Source: Blastocatellia bacterium
GTDB taxonomy: Bacteria; Acidobacteriota; Blastocatellia; UBA7656; JADIYM01
NCBI GenBank assembly: GCA_021463145.1
Contig: JAJTWZ010000036.1
Coordinates: forward strand, 1 to 44,622
DNA length: 44,622 nt
Reading direction: 5' to 3'
The first letter of the stretch is position 1; each line of letters opens with the position of its first letter. The notes below the pieces were generated by a model, which had not been told where the DNA came from, ran no database searches, and saw only the letters and a program-made list of their open reading frames with translations. This document shows positions 17,903 through 26,375 of the stretch, one piece after another. The translations under genes were made by a program, and so were the position numbers.

Positions 17903-19264
17903 ATGACAGATTCGAACGAGTCACTCGACGAACGGCTGAAGAGCCTTCGGATCGACCGCACCGGCCAGCCGGCCTCGAAGCGAGGCGTGCCAAAGCTGGC
18001 GCTGCTTGCCTTCTCGATCGTCGTCGTACTCATCGCCGGCGGCGCGCTCTGGTTCATGTCCGGTCCGAAGCCGGTGGACGTTGCCGAAGCGAAGCGCGAC
18101 ACGGGCGGCGGCGCGGCGGCTGGCGAGACGGTACTGACTGCAAGCGGATACGTCATCGCGGCGCACCGGATTGCGGTCGGCTCGAAGGTGCTCGGCCGCG
18201 TGGCGTGGATCGGGGTCGACAAGGGCGACATCGTTCAGCAAGGACAGGTGCTCGTCAGGCTCGAAGACTCCGAGTTCAAGGCACAGGTCGCTCAGGCGCG
18301 CGGCAGTCTCGCGTCTGCTCAGGCGCGCCTGGACGAGCTCCGCGCAGGTTCGCGGCCACAGGACAAGCAGATGCGTCGCGCCGCGGTCGCGGAGGCTGAG
18401 GCGACGCTCCGAGAGGCCGAGTTGGAACTGGAACGCGTCGACAGGCTCTTCAAGGCTGGAGTGGCGGCGCGAGCCGAGCTCGACCGGGCGGTTGCGCGCC
18501 GCGACGTGGCGCGAGCCCAGCTCGACAATGCCCGGCAGTCCAGTTCCCTGACCGACGTCGGACCACGTGCAGAGCAGATCCGAGCCGCCGAAGCCGAGGT
18601 CGCGCAGTTGCGCGCCGCACTGGATTTTGCCGAAACGCAGATATCGAACACGGTCATCGCTGCGCCAAGCTCCGGAACGATCCTCCAGCGAATCGTCGAA
18701 GTTGGAGAGATGGTGAGCCCGCAGGCATTCGGCGATTCCGGCACGCGGACTGCGGTCGTCTCGCTTGCCGACCTCAACGACCTACAGATCGAGCTCGACA
18801 TCAGTCAGGCGGATTTCGCGAAGTTGAAGATGGGACAGAAGGCCGAGATCGTCCCCGAGGCTTATCCCGAACTTCGCTATACGGGCTTCATCCAGGAAAT
18901 TGCCCCGGAAGCCAACCGCGCAAAGGCGACCGTACAGGTCAAGGTAAAGGTCGACTCTCCCAACGAGCAGCTTCGGCCCGAGATGAACGCCCGCGTCAAC
19001 TTCCTTGCGGCCGACAAAGCGCTCGACGCCCCGCCTGTTGCACCGCGGGTGCTGGTGCCAGCCGCCGCAATCGTGCGTCGCGGAGACGCGGACTGCGTGT
19101 TCGTCGTAAAAGGCGACCGGGTCGAAATGCGAACGATTCGCCGTGGCGACGCAAGCGGCGCGAGCGTCGTGGTCCTGGACGGTCTGTCGGGGGGAGAACA
19201 GGTGGTGACGACGGGCGTCGAGTCGCTCGTGGACGGGGACCGCATCCGCATCAACGGCCGTTAG
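17903..19264 (+). CDS. HlyD/MacA-type periplasmic adaptor (membrane fusion protein)
   Basis: A 453-residue adaptor that bridges the inner-membrane permeases toward the outer membrane. It has a cytoplasmic N-terminus of about 35 residues and one membrane helix (LALLAFSIVVVLIAGGALWF). The first half-lipoyl/barrel strand (VLTASGYVIAAHRIAVGSKV) is followed by a long helical hairpin rich in Ala/Arg/Glu (about 125-250). The second half-lipoyl piece is IAAPSSGTILQRIVEVGEMV, and beta-barrel and membrane-proximal domains end the protein. I chose ATG 17903 (MTDSNESLDE); a TTG at 17888 in the same frame is possible and neither has a good ribosome-binding site. No outer-membrane TolC partner is nearby. 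Confidence 0.88.
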   Translation: MTDSNESLDERLKSLRIDRTGQPASKRGVPKLALLAFSIVVVLIAGGALWFMSGPKPVDVAEAKRDTGGGAAAGETVLTASGYVIAAHRIAVGSKVLGRVAWIGVDKGDIVQQGQVLVRLEDSEFKAQVAQARGSLASAQARLDELRAGSRPQDKQMRRAAVAEAEATLREAELELERVDRLFKAGVAARAELDRAVARRDVARAQLDNARQSSSLTDVGPRAEQIRAAEAEVAQLRAALDFAETQISNTVIAAPSSGTILQRIVEVGEMVSPQAFGDSGTRTAVVSLADLNDLQIELDISQADFAKLKMGQKAEIVPEAYPELRYTGFIQEIAPEANRAKATVQVKVKVDSPNEQLRPEMNARVNFLAADKALDAPPVAPRVLVPAAAIVRRGDADCVFVVKGDRVEMRTIRRGDASGASVVVLDGLSGGEQVVTTGVESLVDGDRIRINGR

Positions 19265-19279
19265 AAGGAGTGAAACTGC

Positions 19280-19972
19280 ATGGCTGACCTGGTTGGCAAG
19301 ATCCGCGGCGTGACGAAGCTCTACACTCGCGACGGATTCGACGTGCTTGCGCTCGACAACGTGGACCTCGACATCCCGGCGGGCGACTTCGTCGCGCTCA
19401 TGGGCCCATCGGGCTCCGGCAAGTCCACTTTGCTCAACCTGCTCGCTGGCATCGACCGCCCGACTTCAGGGGACGTGTCGGTAATGGGCACGCCCCTTGG
19501 GACATTGTCGGAGAGCCAACTCGCTTCGTGGCGGAACCGGCACGTCGGATACATCTTCCAGTCCTTCAACCTCATTCCGGTTCTGACCGCCTACGAGAAC
19601 GTCGAGCTTCCGCTGCTACTCACGAACCTCGGCAAGTCCGACCGGAAGCGAAGCGTCGAAACGGCGCTCGACCTCGTCGGACTGGCCGATCGAATGGACC
19701 ACCGTCCGCGTCAACTTTCGGGTGGACAGGAGCAGCGGGTCGCGATTGCAAGAGCGATCGTGGTCGATCCGGACGTCATCCTCGCGGACGAACCGACGGG
19801 TAACCTCGACGCGCGTTCGGGCGAAGAAGTGATGTCGATCCTGACGACGCTCAACGAGAAGCTCACGAAGACGATCGTGATGGTGACTCACGATCCGCAC
19901 GCCGCCGGCTTTGCGAAACGCCAACTCCACCTCGAGAAAGGCGTCCTCGTCGAGAGCGTCGGGAAAGGCTGA
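19280..19972 (+). CDS. ABC transporter ATPase of the exporter operon (MacB/LolD-like)
   Basis: A 230-residue ATPase of the LolD/MacB subfamily. Walker [10 protein letters not shown] is at 42-50, the signature [15 protein letters not shown] starts at 146, Walker B VILADEP is near 167 and the switch histidine is in VTHD. A strong GAAGGAG lies just before the ATG. It closes the permease-permease-adaptor-ATPase operon, an arrangement seen in DevBCA- and MacAB-like exporters. It is a paralogue of the lolD gene at 30596; the shared organisation with an adaptor argues that this copy exports a compound or lipid rather than releasing lipoproteins. Confidence 0.92.
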   Translation: MADLVGKIRGVTKLYTRDGFDVLALDNVDLDIPAGDFVALMGPSGSGKSTLLNLLAGIDRPTSGDVSVMGTPLGTLSESQLASWRNRHVGYIFQSFNLIPVLTAYENVELPLLLTNLGKSDRKRSVETALDLVGLADRMDHRPRQLSGGQEQRVAIARAIVVDPDVILADEPTGNLDARSGEEVMSILTTLNEKLTKTIVMVTHDPHAAGFAKRQLHLEKGVLVESVGKG

Positions 19973-19973
19973 A

Positions 19974-20046
19974 GAGCTGACAGGATTACAGGATTCACAG
20001 GATTCGAATCCTGATAATCCTGATAATCCTGTAATCCTGTCAGCTC
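19974..20046. repeat. Long palindrome of AATCCTG/CAGGATT units between convergent genes
   Basis: The outer arms are perfect complements over 22 bases: 19974-19995 pairs with 20025-20046. The left arm contains three CAGGATT units and the right arm four AATCCTG units, meeting at a central TTCGAA. It starts one base after the stop of the exporter ATPase and covers the stop codon of the convergent gene at 20040. A transcript from either side would fold into a very stable stem, so it can act as a bidirectional terminator. The repeated 7-mer structure looks like a mobile intergenic repeat rather than a simple terminator. Confidence 0.8.
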
Positions 20047-20375
20047 TCCATTGCGAAGCCGCGGACGTCGTCGATCCTGACGAAAAGCCTGTCGTAGGAT
20101 CCGGTCGGCAGGTGATTCGAGTAGTGCTCGACCGAACAACCCTCGATCTCGAGAACATCCGGCTCTATCGTGACCCGGCTCGTGTTCTCGAGTCGCGCGT
20201 CGGCGGCGCGATTCGTCTCTCCGAACGCCGCCGCCGACACCCGTCCGCGAACGACGCCAAACGACGTGTAGAGCACGACCGTCGCCTGGCGTGACGGATC
20301 GATATCGACCGCGGAGCGAATTGTCGTAAACAACGCATCGCTCAGCCGGACGCGAGTGACGGTACGGTTCTCCAT
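20040..20375 (-). CDS. Small conserved-looking protein of unknown function
   Basis: A 111-residue soluble protein starting MENRTVTRVRLSD, with no signal peptide or membrane helix. It looks mostly beta-stranded: ATVVLYTSFGVVRGRVS, then ENTSRVTIEPDVLEIEG, then YDRLFVRIDDVRGFAME. I do not recognise the family. It starts 12 bases after the stop of the amidase gene on the same strand and is likely its operon partner. Its stop codon lies inside the AATCCTG palindrome. The even distribution of acidic and basic residues and its tight spacing support a real gene. Confidence 0.6.
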   Translation of the reverse strand: MENRTVTRVRLSDALFTTIRSAVDIDPSRQATVVLYTSFGVVRGRVSAAAFGETNRAADARLENTSRVTIEPDVLEIEGCSVEHYSNHLPTGSYDRLFVRIDDVRGFAMES

Positions 20376-20387
20376 AAGGGGCCTGCC

Positions 20388-22196
20388 TCAGGAACTGCCG
20401 ACTGTTCGGACATAACTGCGAACGCCGGCGGTCAGCGAGCTTGCAATGCGTTGCCGGAATGCCGGGGTCCGCAGCCTGTTCTCGTCATCCGGATTGGACA
20501 CGAACGACACCTCGACTAGCACACTAGGCATTCGCGCTCCGCGCAAAACAGCGAACGAAGCGTGCTTGATGCCGCGATCACGGGCGGCTTTCGGGTTCTT
20601 GGCGCTGATGCCGCGCACAAGGCTCCCCTGTACGTGGCCGGCAAGCGCCCGCGACGACGCTCCGAACCCGACCGAAGCGTAAACCTGCGACGCGCGCTTC
20701 GCCTTCGGAGTCTCGGAGCCATCGGCGGCCGCATCGTCGGACTTTGCTGCGTTCGGATCCAGAACGAAAGTCTCGACACCGGAGACTTCCTTCGACTGAC
20801 TGGCATTCGCATGCACCGAAATGAAGAGGTCCGCGTTACGCGCATTGGCGATCGCGGTGCGCTCCTCGAGCGACACGAAGCGGTCGCCGTCCCTCGTCAG
20901 TATGATCTCGACGCCAGGAAGCTCGGCCCTCAGCGACGCGCGCAACCGCCGCGCGATGTCCAGACACACGTCCTTCTCGGAAAGCCCGCCGGGTCCGACC
21001 GTGCCAGTGTCGTGTCCACCGTGGCCTGGGTCGATCACGATGCAATGAACGGGGCGAGGACCGGAAGCTATGGCATCGGGGATCGCATCGGGCCCGATCG
21101 GTGCTGGCGGAGCCACGATATCCGGAGCGGACGGCGTGCCTGGCGCGAGTTTCGTCACGTCAACGCCGCCGGGCAGTCCGCCAGGCGATCTCGGATCGAA
21201 CGCCGGCCGCCCGCCAGGAACTCCGTGAACGCGTGGCGAGACGCCGCGCAGATCGATGATCAACCGGTTGGGGTCCTCGAGAAGAAACGCGGCCGAGCTC
21301 TCGAGCGTCGAGACATCGAGGGTGATCGCGACTCCGTCACCCAGTTGCTCGACGCGCATCTGTTTCAGCAGGCTGCCACGGACCGTTGCCAGGCGACGGC
21401 CGAGCAGCGACTCGGAAAGTTCGACGCCGGGCAAACGGTAGACGACGCGGACGCCGTCGCGTTGCTCCCGATAGTTCACCGGCCGGCTCAGGTCCACGAC
21501 AATCCGTGCGTAATCCGCTCCTGCGAAGGATCGGATGTTCACGACGCGCACGGCCTCCGGTCCAGCCGCGTCCGTAGTGCGCGCGACGTCGGCGCCGAGC
21601 GCGACAACCGTTCCGATGATGTCGGTGCCGGCAGTTCCGCCAGCTCCAAACGACGGATCGAGCCGCGCGAGGTTCGCCTCCGCCTCGCGGCCAGACACCG
21701 ACTGAGGAAATCGCCGGGCGAGATCCCGGTACGCTGCCGTGGCGCCGTCGACGTCCTGCAGTTCGTACTCGTAGGTCTCGGCGATCGAGACCAGCGCTTC
21801 GCCGAGGAACGGGCTGTCCGGCCTGTCGATGACGAGTTGCCGATAGATGTCTATAGCCTGCTCGAAATAGCGGGCGTCGCCGGTCCTTAGCGCCATCTCG
21901 CGTGTCAGGTCGGCCATTCGCATGCGCGCCCGGTCACGCAGGTCTGCGCTGCCCTCGAGCTCCGTGACCTGCCTGTAGAGGTCGATTGCCCGCGGATACT
22001 CACTGGGCGAGCGCTCCTCGAATGGCCGCTCCTTGATGCGGGCCTCGGCCACCTCGCCTTCGGCGAAAATCTGTTCCGTCAGCGACAGCTCTCGAGCCTC
22101 GACGCGCCCGGCGTGAAGCGCCGGTTCCACGCTGGTCCAGAACCCGACCGCAACCGCGATCAATACGGCCGGAATTGCCTTTTTCGAGAGCCTCAA
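20388..22196 (-). CDS. N-acetylmuramoyl-L-alanine amidase with AMIN and TPR-like domains
   Basis: A 602-residue periplasmic amidase that cuts the peptide from muramic acid in peptidoglycan. The signal/anchor covers about residues 1-35. A TPR-like helical region spans about 45-175 (YPRAIDLYRQV, FEQAIDIYRQLV). An AMIN domain, the septal peptidoglycan-targeting module, lies at about 190-310 (NIRSFAGADYARIVVDLSRP). The Amidase_3 domain begins near 375 (CIVIDPGHGGHDTG), with zinc ligands in DPGHGG, LSEKD and FISVHANAS and the catalytic Glu in VLVEVSFVSN. The start is a TTG at 22196 with AGGAG 7 bases upstream. The TPR segment in front of AMIN is unusual for the E. coli AmiC type. It lies downstream of a lytic transglycosylase. 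Confidence 0.92.
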   Translation of the reverse strand: MRLSKKAIPAVLIAVAVGFWTSVEPALHAGRVEARELSLTEQIFAEGEVAEARIKERPFEERSPSEYPRAIDLYRQVTELEGSADLRDRARMRMADLTREMALRTGDARYFEQAIDIYRQLVIDRPDSPFLGEALVSIAETYEYELQDVDGATAAYRDLARRFPQSVSGREAEANLARLDPSFGAGGTAGTDIIGTVVALGADVARTTDAAGPEAVRVVNIRSFAGADYARIVVDLSRPVNYREQRDGVRVVYRLPGVELSESLLGRRLATVRGSLLKQMRVEQLGDGVAITLDVSTLESSAAFLLEDPNRLIIDLRGVSPRVHGVPGGRPAFDPRSPGGLPGGVDVTKLAPGTPSAPDIVAPPAPIGPDAIPDAIASGPRPVHCIVIDPGHGGHDTGTVGPGGLSEKDVCLDIARRLRASLRAELPGVEIILTRDGDRFVSLEERTAIANARNADLFISVHANASQSKEVSGVETFVLDPNAAKSDDAAADGSETPKAKRASQVYASVGFGASSRALAGHVQGSLVRGISAKNPKAARDRGIKHASFAVLRGARMPSVLVEVSFVSNPDDENRLRTPAFRQRIASSLTAGVRSYVRTVGSS

Positions 22197-22280
22197 GTGT
22201 CGACTCCTGTCAGGGGCGGCCGTCGAATCTTCTCGGAGCGCCGCGGGCGGTAGGCCTTAGCCGGTCCCGCGGAATCGAAG

Positions 22281-23144
22281 TCAGTAGATATTGGAGAGGC
22301 TGTCGGTACCGCGGTCGTCGGACGAGGCCACCGCCGCAAGCCGAATTTCGGCTCGCTCCTTCTCGGTAATCAACGATTTGCCGTACACGACCTGGTAGCG
22401 GCGCTTCGTCCTGCCGTAGTAACGCGACGAGATGACCTTCACATAGTTCTGCGTCTCGCGGATCTGAGGCACTCGATAGCCGTCGCGAATCACCCGATAC
22501 TCGCCGGCGTTGTATCCAGCCAGCGCGAGCTCGACGTTGCCATTGAACAGATCCAGGAGAAAGCGAAGATACCGGGTTCCGGCATCGATGTTCTGCTTCG
22601 GATCGAAAATGTCGGTCACCCCGAATCGGCGCGCCGTGCCGGGCATCAACTGCATGTAACCGCTGGCACCCTTCGGCGAAACTGCATTTCGCTTGAAACT
22701 CGATTCCTGCTGCATGACCGCGAATACGAGCTTGGGGTCGACACCGTGCTTCGTCGAAGACTCGACGATGTAACGATCGATTTCGGGAAGCCCGGTAGAC
22801 TGCCCGCCAAGAGTCGGATCCCAACCGCCGCCGACCATCGAGTTCGTCATCGTTTCGGCGAATGCACGAGGATCGATGCCGCCACGCATCGTCGGCGTCG
22901 CCTGCTCGGGTTCCGGCGCGGGAAGTTCACCGACGGCGTTCATCGTCGGGACTTCCTCGAATACCTGCCCTTCGACAACGGCCTCCACGGCCACCTGGTC
23001 GGTTGCAGGAGGTGCGTCGGAGGAATCCATCGCTCCCGTGCCGGCCGTTCCGGTTCCGTTCACTGGGGTCTGTGCGGACGCCGACGAGGCCGCGATCAGA
23101 CAGCAACCAGCAACCAACAGGAAGAATGCGAGCGAACGAATCAA
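22281..23144 (-). CDS. Lytic transglycosylase (SLT domain)
   Basis: A 287-residue exported murein transglycosylase. The SLT domain is in the C-terminal half: YIVESSTKHGVDPKLVFAV, then MQQESSFKRNAVSPKGASG with the catalytic Glu, then YMQLMPGTARRFGV, NIDAGTRYLRFLLDLFNG and ALAGYNAGE. The frame is open to an ATG at 23243. The TTG at 23144 is a better start, because GGAGG precedes it by 4 bases and it begins the signal peptide (LIRSLAFFLLVAGCCLIAA). A sigma-70-type promoter at 23254-23283 leaves a leader of about 100 bases for the TTG, but almost none for the ATG. It is followed by the amidase after about 85 bases. Confidence 0.9.
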   Translation of the reverse strand: MIRSLAFFLLVAGCCLIAASSASAQTPVNGTGTAGTGAMDSSDAPPATDQVAVEAVVEGQVFEEVPTMNAVGELPAPEPEQATPTMRGGIDPRAFAETMTNSMVGGGWDPTLGGQSTGLPEIDRYIVESSTKHGVDPKLVFAVMQQESSFKRNAVSPKGASGYMQLMPGTARRFGVTDIFDPKQNIDAGTRYLRFLLDLFNGNVELALAGYNAGEYRVIRDGYRVPQIRETQNYVKVISSRYYGRTKRRYQVVYGKSLITEKERAEIRLAAVASSDDRGTDSLSNIY

Positions 23145-23253
23145 GCCGCCTCCAGTCAATCTACCCAACTGCTCCAGATTACTCTCGAATCCGACAAGGA
23201 AGTCGGAAGGACATGCCGTACCGCTCTTTCGAAAGCACAGCAAACCGGATTGC

Positions 23254-23283
23254 AGTGTAAAAAAGCCCGTTACCCCTTGTCAA
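23254..23283 (-). promoter_or_regulatory. Sigma-70-type promoter for the transglycosylase gene
   Basis: On the minus strand TTGACA (23283-23278) and TACACT (23259-23254) are separated by 18 bases. The -35 is a perfect consensus match and the -10 matches four of six. It points toward the transglycosylase and amidase, with transcription expected to begin near 23247. Found by eye; not tested. Confidence 0.6.
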
Positions 23284-23658
23284 TCATGGGTTTCGCCGGT
23301 GACGGAGTGAGGTGGACGGCAGGCGGAGAGCATGGTGACCCTGGCCATCGTCATCTCTCGGTGGGCCTGGGCAGGCCATTTCGTGAACGGGCGTAAGCCA
23401 CGCGGTGCGATGCTCGATCGGCTCGGGGTCGGAAGACTATTGGAGCCGCATTCTGTGGAGAACAGCAGCAATGGCGTGTGCTGACGTCTGCACTCCGCCC
23501 GTTTCATCCCAGAGGGTACGCCGCAAGCGTGCGGGGAACTATCGTGTTGGACCGCTTCGCGGTTCCACCTGAAGCGTCGGAGCGGTCGCACATCCACCCG
23601 ATCACACACTGCCCGGTGGGCCGTCGAACGCGACCTGGAACACGCGATCCGGAAGCCG
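23284..23658. other. Intergenic region without a recognised gene
   Basis: About 375 bases between the transglycosylase promoter and the end of bshC. Open frames of up to about 109 residues exist, but none has family motifs, a ribosome-binding site or a plausible composition. Near 23600-23665 one plus frame reads ARWAVERDLEHAIRK, which looks protein-like but ends in a stop soon after. It may be decayed coding sequence. No tRNA or known RNA motif is seen. Confidence 0.4.
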
Positions 23659-25353
23659 TCAACGCCGCGCTAGCAGGACGTCGCCAGGAATCCCGCCCAG
23701 TTCGATGACCTGATGATCAGGGCACTCCGGGTCGAGCGCGGCGGCCAAATCCTCGACCAGGCCGTAACCCGTCAAAACAAGAAACGTGAAGACATTCAAC
23801 TCGCGCTCCTGCATCGCTCCGTTCGGGCGAAGAAATGCCTCCGCAGACTCGAGCCGCCGCTGCAAAGTCTCGTCGCGCCCTGCCGCCGACTCGACGAATC
23901 GGCCCCGCAGCTTGTTCAGTTGATAGAGCATCTTCTGCCGGCTCACGTCCAGCGATGCAGCGAGGTTGGGATCCGATTTCTCGAGCGCCGCCCGCAATCG
24001 GTCGAGATCGCGCGACAGGTCCGTCTCCGTGTCGTCGAAGATCGCTGACGTCGATCCGCCGATCGATCTCTCGACGACTGCGCGCAGCAGGGCTTCGCGG
24101 TCGCCCACGAGTTGCTCGAGGGTGAGTCCGTACTTCTCGAGGGTCTTGGCACTGTCGCGATCGACGATCGTCGCGCTCGCGCGAGGCACGATGACCGGCA
24201 TCGGGCGGTCGAGCAGTTGGTATACCGGCGCGATCTGGGCGAAGTACGCGACTTCAGCCGGCCCACCGACATAGCCTACCGTCGGCAGAAGCGAGTCCTG
24301 GACGACAGGCCGCAGCGTGACGTTCGGGCTGAGCCGTTCGGGCTCGTTGCGGGCGAACTCGAGCAATTCCTCGTTGGAGTAGGAAGCGTCGCCGGCCTTT
24401 GTCACGAAACGGCCTTCGCGGCGTACCATCGCCTTCCGCCGGCCATCTTCGAGCACGAAAAGCGGCACCATTTCAGGCGATGTGAAGATCTGCGCGTGGT
24501 ATCCGGCCGCTACCAGCGCTTCGCTTCGACGAACGAGTGCGCCGGCAATCTCAGGCGTGCGCTCCATTGCCTTCACATATGTTGGCGATGCCAGAGATTT
24601 CATCTCCTTTCGCAATGGATCGAGAAGAATGACGCCGAACGGGGCGAACAGCCGAGCCAGCAGCCTGGCGAAACCGTCGGCGAATCCGGCACCCACCCCG
24701 AAAAACGAGGCAAGATCGGCCCGCAGCGAGTCCGAATGGATCGTCGCCGGGAGCTTCGCGAACAGTTCATCGACTGCCCGCACCACGTCGGCGCTGAGCG
24801 AGATGTGCCCGACCGGACGATCGGCGTCGTCACCACCGGCCTCGAGACGCACTGTGCCGACGCCCGCGCCTCGCGCCGCCACGCTCGTGTGGCTCACCTC
24901 TTCGAAATCGTGATCTTCACTGGCGACCCAGAAAACCGGCACAGCCGGAGTCCCGCGGTCTCGCAGGCGCGATGCGAGCTCGATGGCAGTGAGCGCCTTG
25001 TAGACCGTAAAGAGAGGGCCGCCGAAGAGCCCGGCCTGCTGCCCCGTAACTACAGCGACCGTGTCCGGCCGCCGAAGCAGCTCGATGTGCTCGAACGTCT
25101 TTTCAGACGATCCAAACAGACGGTTCTGCCTCGCCAGAGCGTCCGCAACCGCTTCGCGATTCTCCGCGCGCCCCGCAACTGCAGGAGCGATCCGCTCTAG
25201 CGACGCGACGCCTTCCCACCTGTGTTCGTAAAAGGCCTCCAGCCGCTGCGGTGCGTACGCGTAGTCCGACTGGAGCTTCGTAGTCTTCGGGAGAGCTGTG
25301 ACCGGCACGGTGCGCGTGACCTGTACCGGCGACGAGACGCGGGTGTTCGTCAT
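23659..25353 (-). CDS. bshC: Bacillithiol biosynthesis cysteine-adding enzyme BshC
   Basis: A 564-residue cytoplasmic enzyme thought to ligate cysteine to glucosaminyl-malate, the last step of bacillithiol synthesis. Family landmarks are VVTGQQAGLFGGPLFTVYKA (near residue 100), VFWVASEDHDFEEV (near 145), PTVGYVGGPAEVAYFAQ, and a long coiled-coil-like helix in the last third (RQKMLYQLNKLRGRFVES). Length is typical (about 540). It overlaps the upstream aldolase gene by the four bases ATGA, so the two should be translationally coupled. bshA and bshB are not in this window. Confidence 0.93.
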   Translation of the reverse strand: MTNTRVSSPVQVTRTVPVTALPKTTKLQSDYAYAPQRLEAFYEHRWEGVASLERIAPAVAGRAENREAVADALARQNRLFGSSEKTFEHIELLRRPDTVAVVTGQQAGLFGGPLFTVYKALTAIELASRLRDRGTPAVPVFWVASEDHDFEEVSHTSVAARGAGVGTVRLEAGGDDADRPVGHISLSADVVRAVDELFAKLPATIHSDSLRADLASFFGVGAGFADGFARLLARLFAPFGVILLDPLRKEMKSLASPTYVKAMERTPEIAGALVRRSEALVAAGYHAQIFTSPEMVPLFVLEDGRRKAMVRREGRFVTKAGDASYSNEELLEFARNEPERLSPNVTLRPVVQDSLLPTVGYVGGPAEVAYFAQIAPVYQLLDRPMPVIVPRASATIVDRDSAKTLEKYGLTLEQLVGDREALLRAVVERSIGGSTSAIFDDTETDLSRDLDRLRAALEKSDPNLAASLDVSRQKMLYQLNKLRGRFVESAAGRDETLQRRLESAEAFLRPNGAMQERELNVFTFLVLTGYGLVEDLAAALDPECPDHQVIELGGIPGDVLLARR

Positions 25354-26252
25354 TGATTCCTCGACGCGGAGAGCAGCAGCCCAGCATCCACCAGCGCGGA
25401 CTCGATCTGCCGCACCGCCGATGGATCGAAAGCCAGGGGGGCTCGACAGACGCCGCCGCGGAAGCCCCTGACGGTCATTGCGGCCTTGAGTCCGCCAAGA
25501 CCGTGCGGCGAGAGCTTGTCCGACAGCTTCATGAGCAGACTAGCGGCCCTGCGAGCGGTGTCGACGTCGCCAGCCGAAAATGCCCGATGCGCAGCGACCG
25601 CAACGTCCGGCGCAACGGCAGCAATCGCCAGAATGCAGCCGCGAACACCAGCGGCAAGTGCCGGGAGCACGCTCCGCCCGTTCCCGCTGAATATCCGGAA
25701 GCTCTCGTTCGAGCGCTCCACCCGCTCGAAGAGCATTGCGATGTCGCCCGAACTGTCCTTGATGCCGAATATGCGCGGATGCCGCCCGAGCTCGGCCCCG
25801 AGCTCGGCCGAAATCTGCAAGCCGGTCAGGGCCGGCATTGCATAAAGGATGATGGGGATCGGCGAAACGTCGGCAACTTCTCGATAGTGCCGGCCGAGCG
25901 TGTCGGGCGTCATCTGGTTCTTGTAGTAATGCGGGGTGAGAACGACCGCAAGGTCGGCGCCGAGGTCCGATGCCCTCGCGGTCGCATTGATAGTCGCCGC
26001 CGTCGTCGAACGGCCCGTCCCCACCAGCAGCCGGCGGCCGGACGGTACCGCGGCGCGCGCTACGGCGATTACGGCATCGGACTCCGCGTCGTCGAGATGG
26101 ATCGCTTCGCCCGTCGTGCCAAGGGCGAGAATCCCGTCTACCCCCATCTCGATCCACTTGTCGATGTTGTGCCGAAATGCGTCCGGATCGAACGCTCCGC
26201 TCGCCAGAAAGGGCGTCGGCGCCGCCACTAACACCATCCGATCGGAACTCAC
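25350..26252 (-). CDS. DapA-superfamily aldolase, closest in pattern to 4-hydroxy-2-oxoglutarate aldolase (HOGA1)
   Basis: A 300-residue TIM-barrel class I aldolase/lyase. It has the GTTGE loop (45-49), the Schiff-base lysine in FGIKDSSGD (Lys165) and the catalytic tyrosine in LYAMPALTG (Tyr137). Segments such as VVLTPHYYKNQM, VADVSPIPIILYAMPA and GGVCRAPL resemble animal HOGA1 more than dihydrodipicolinate synthase. HOGA1 splits 4-hydroxy-2-oxoglutarate into pyruvate and glyoxylate. I moved the start from the GTG at 26261 to the GTG at 26252, because AGGAGG lies 8 bases before the latter and touches the former. It overlaps bshC by ATGA. True substrate is uncertain. Confidence 0.85.
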   Translation of the reverse strand: MSSDRMVLVAAPTPFLASGAFDPDAFRHNIDKWIEMGVDGILALGTTGEAIHLDDAESDAVIAVARAAVPSGRRLLVGTGRSTTAATINATARASDLGADLAVVLTPHYYKNQMTPDTLGRHYREVADVSPIPIILYAMPALTGLQISAELGAELGRHPRIFGIKDSSGDIAMLFERVERSNESFRIFSGNGRSVLPALAAGVRGCILAIAAVAPDVAVAAHRAFSAGDVDTARRAASLLMKLSDKLSPHGLGGLKAAMTVRGFRGGVCRAPLAFDPSAVRQIESALVDAGLLLSASRNQ

Positions 26253-26375
26253 CGGTGCCACCTCCTCAGTCGCGCCCGCATTGCTACGGAGCGCACGGAC
26301 TAAAGTTCAGCCGAACACCGGTCGCGTTCTGGCTGCACCAACAACCGCAGTGATCGAAGCAACCGGCCCTTCGGG

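Noticed and set aside
19974-20046. tRNA T-arm suggested by GATTCGAATCC
   Set aside because: The match is the centre of the AATCCTG palindrome; no acceptor stem, anticodon arm or CCA context exists.
24112-25200. A 362-codon plus-strand frame opposite bshC
   Set aside because: It lies entirely antisense to bshC, with no ribosome-binding site or domain.
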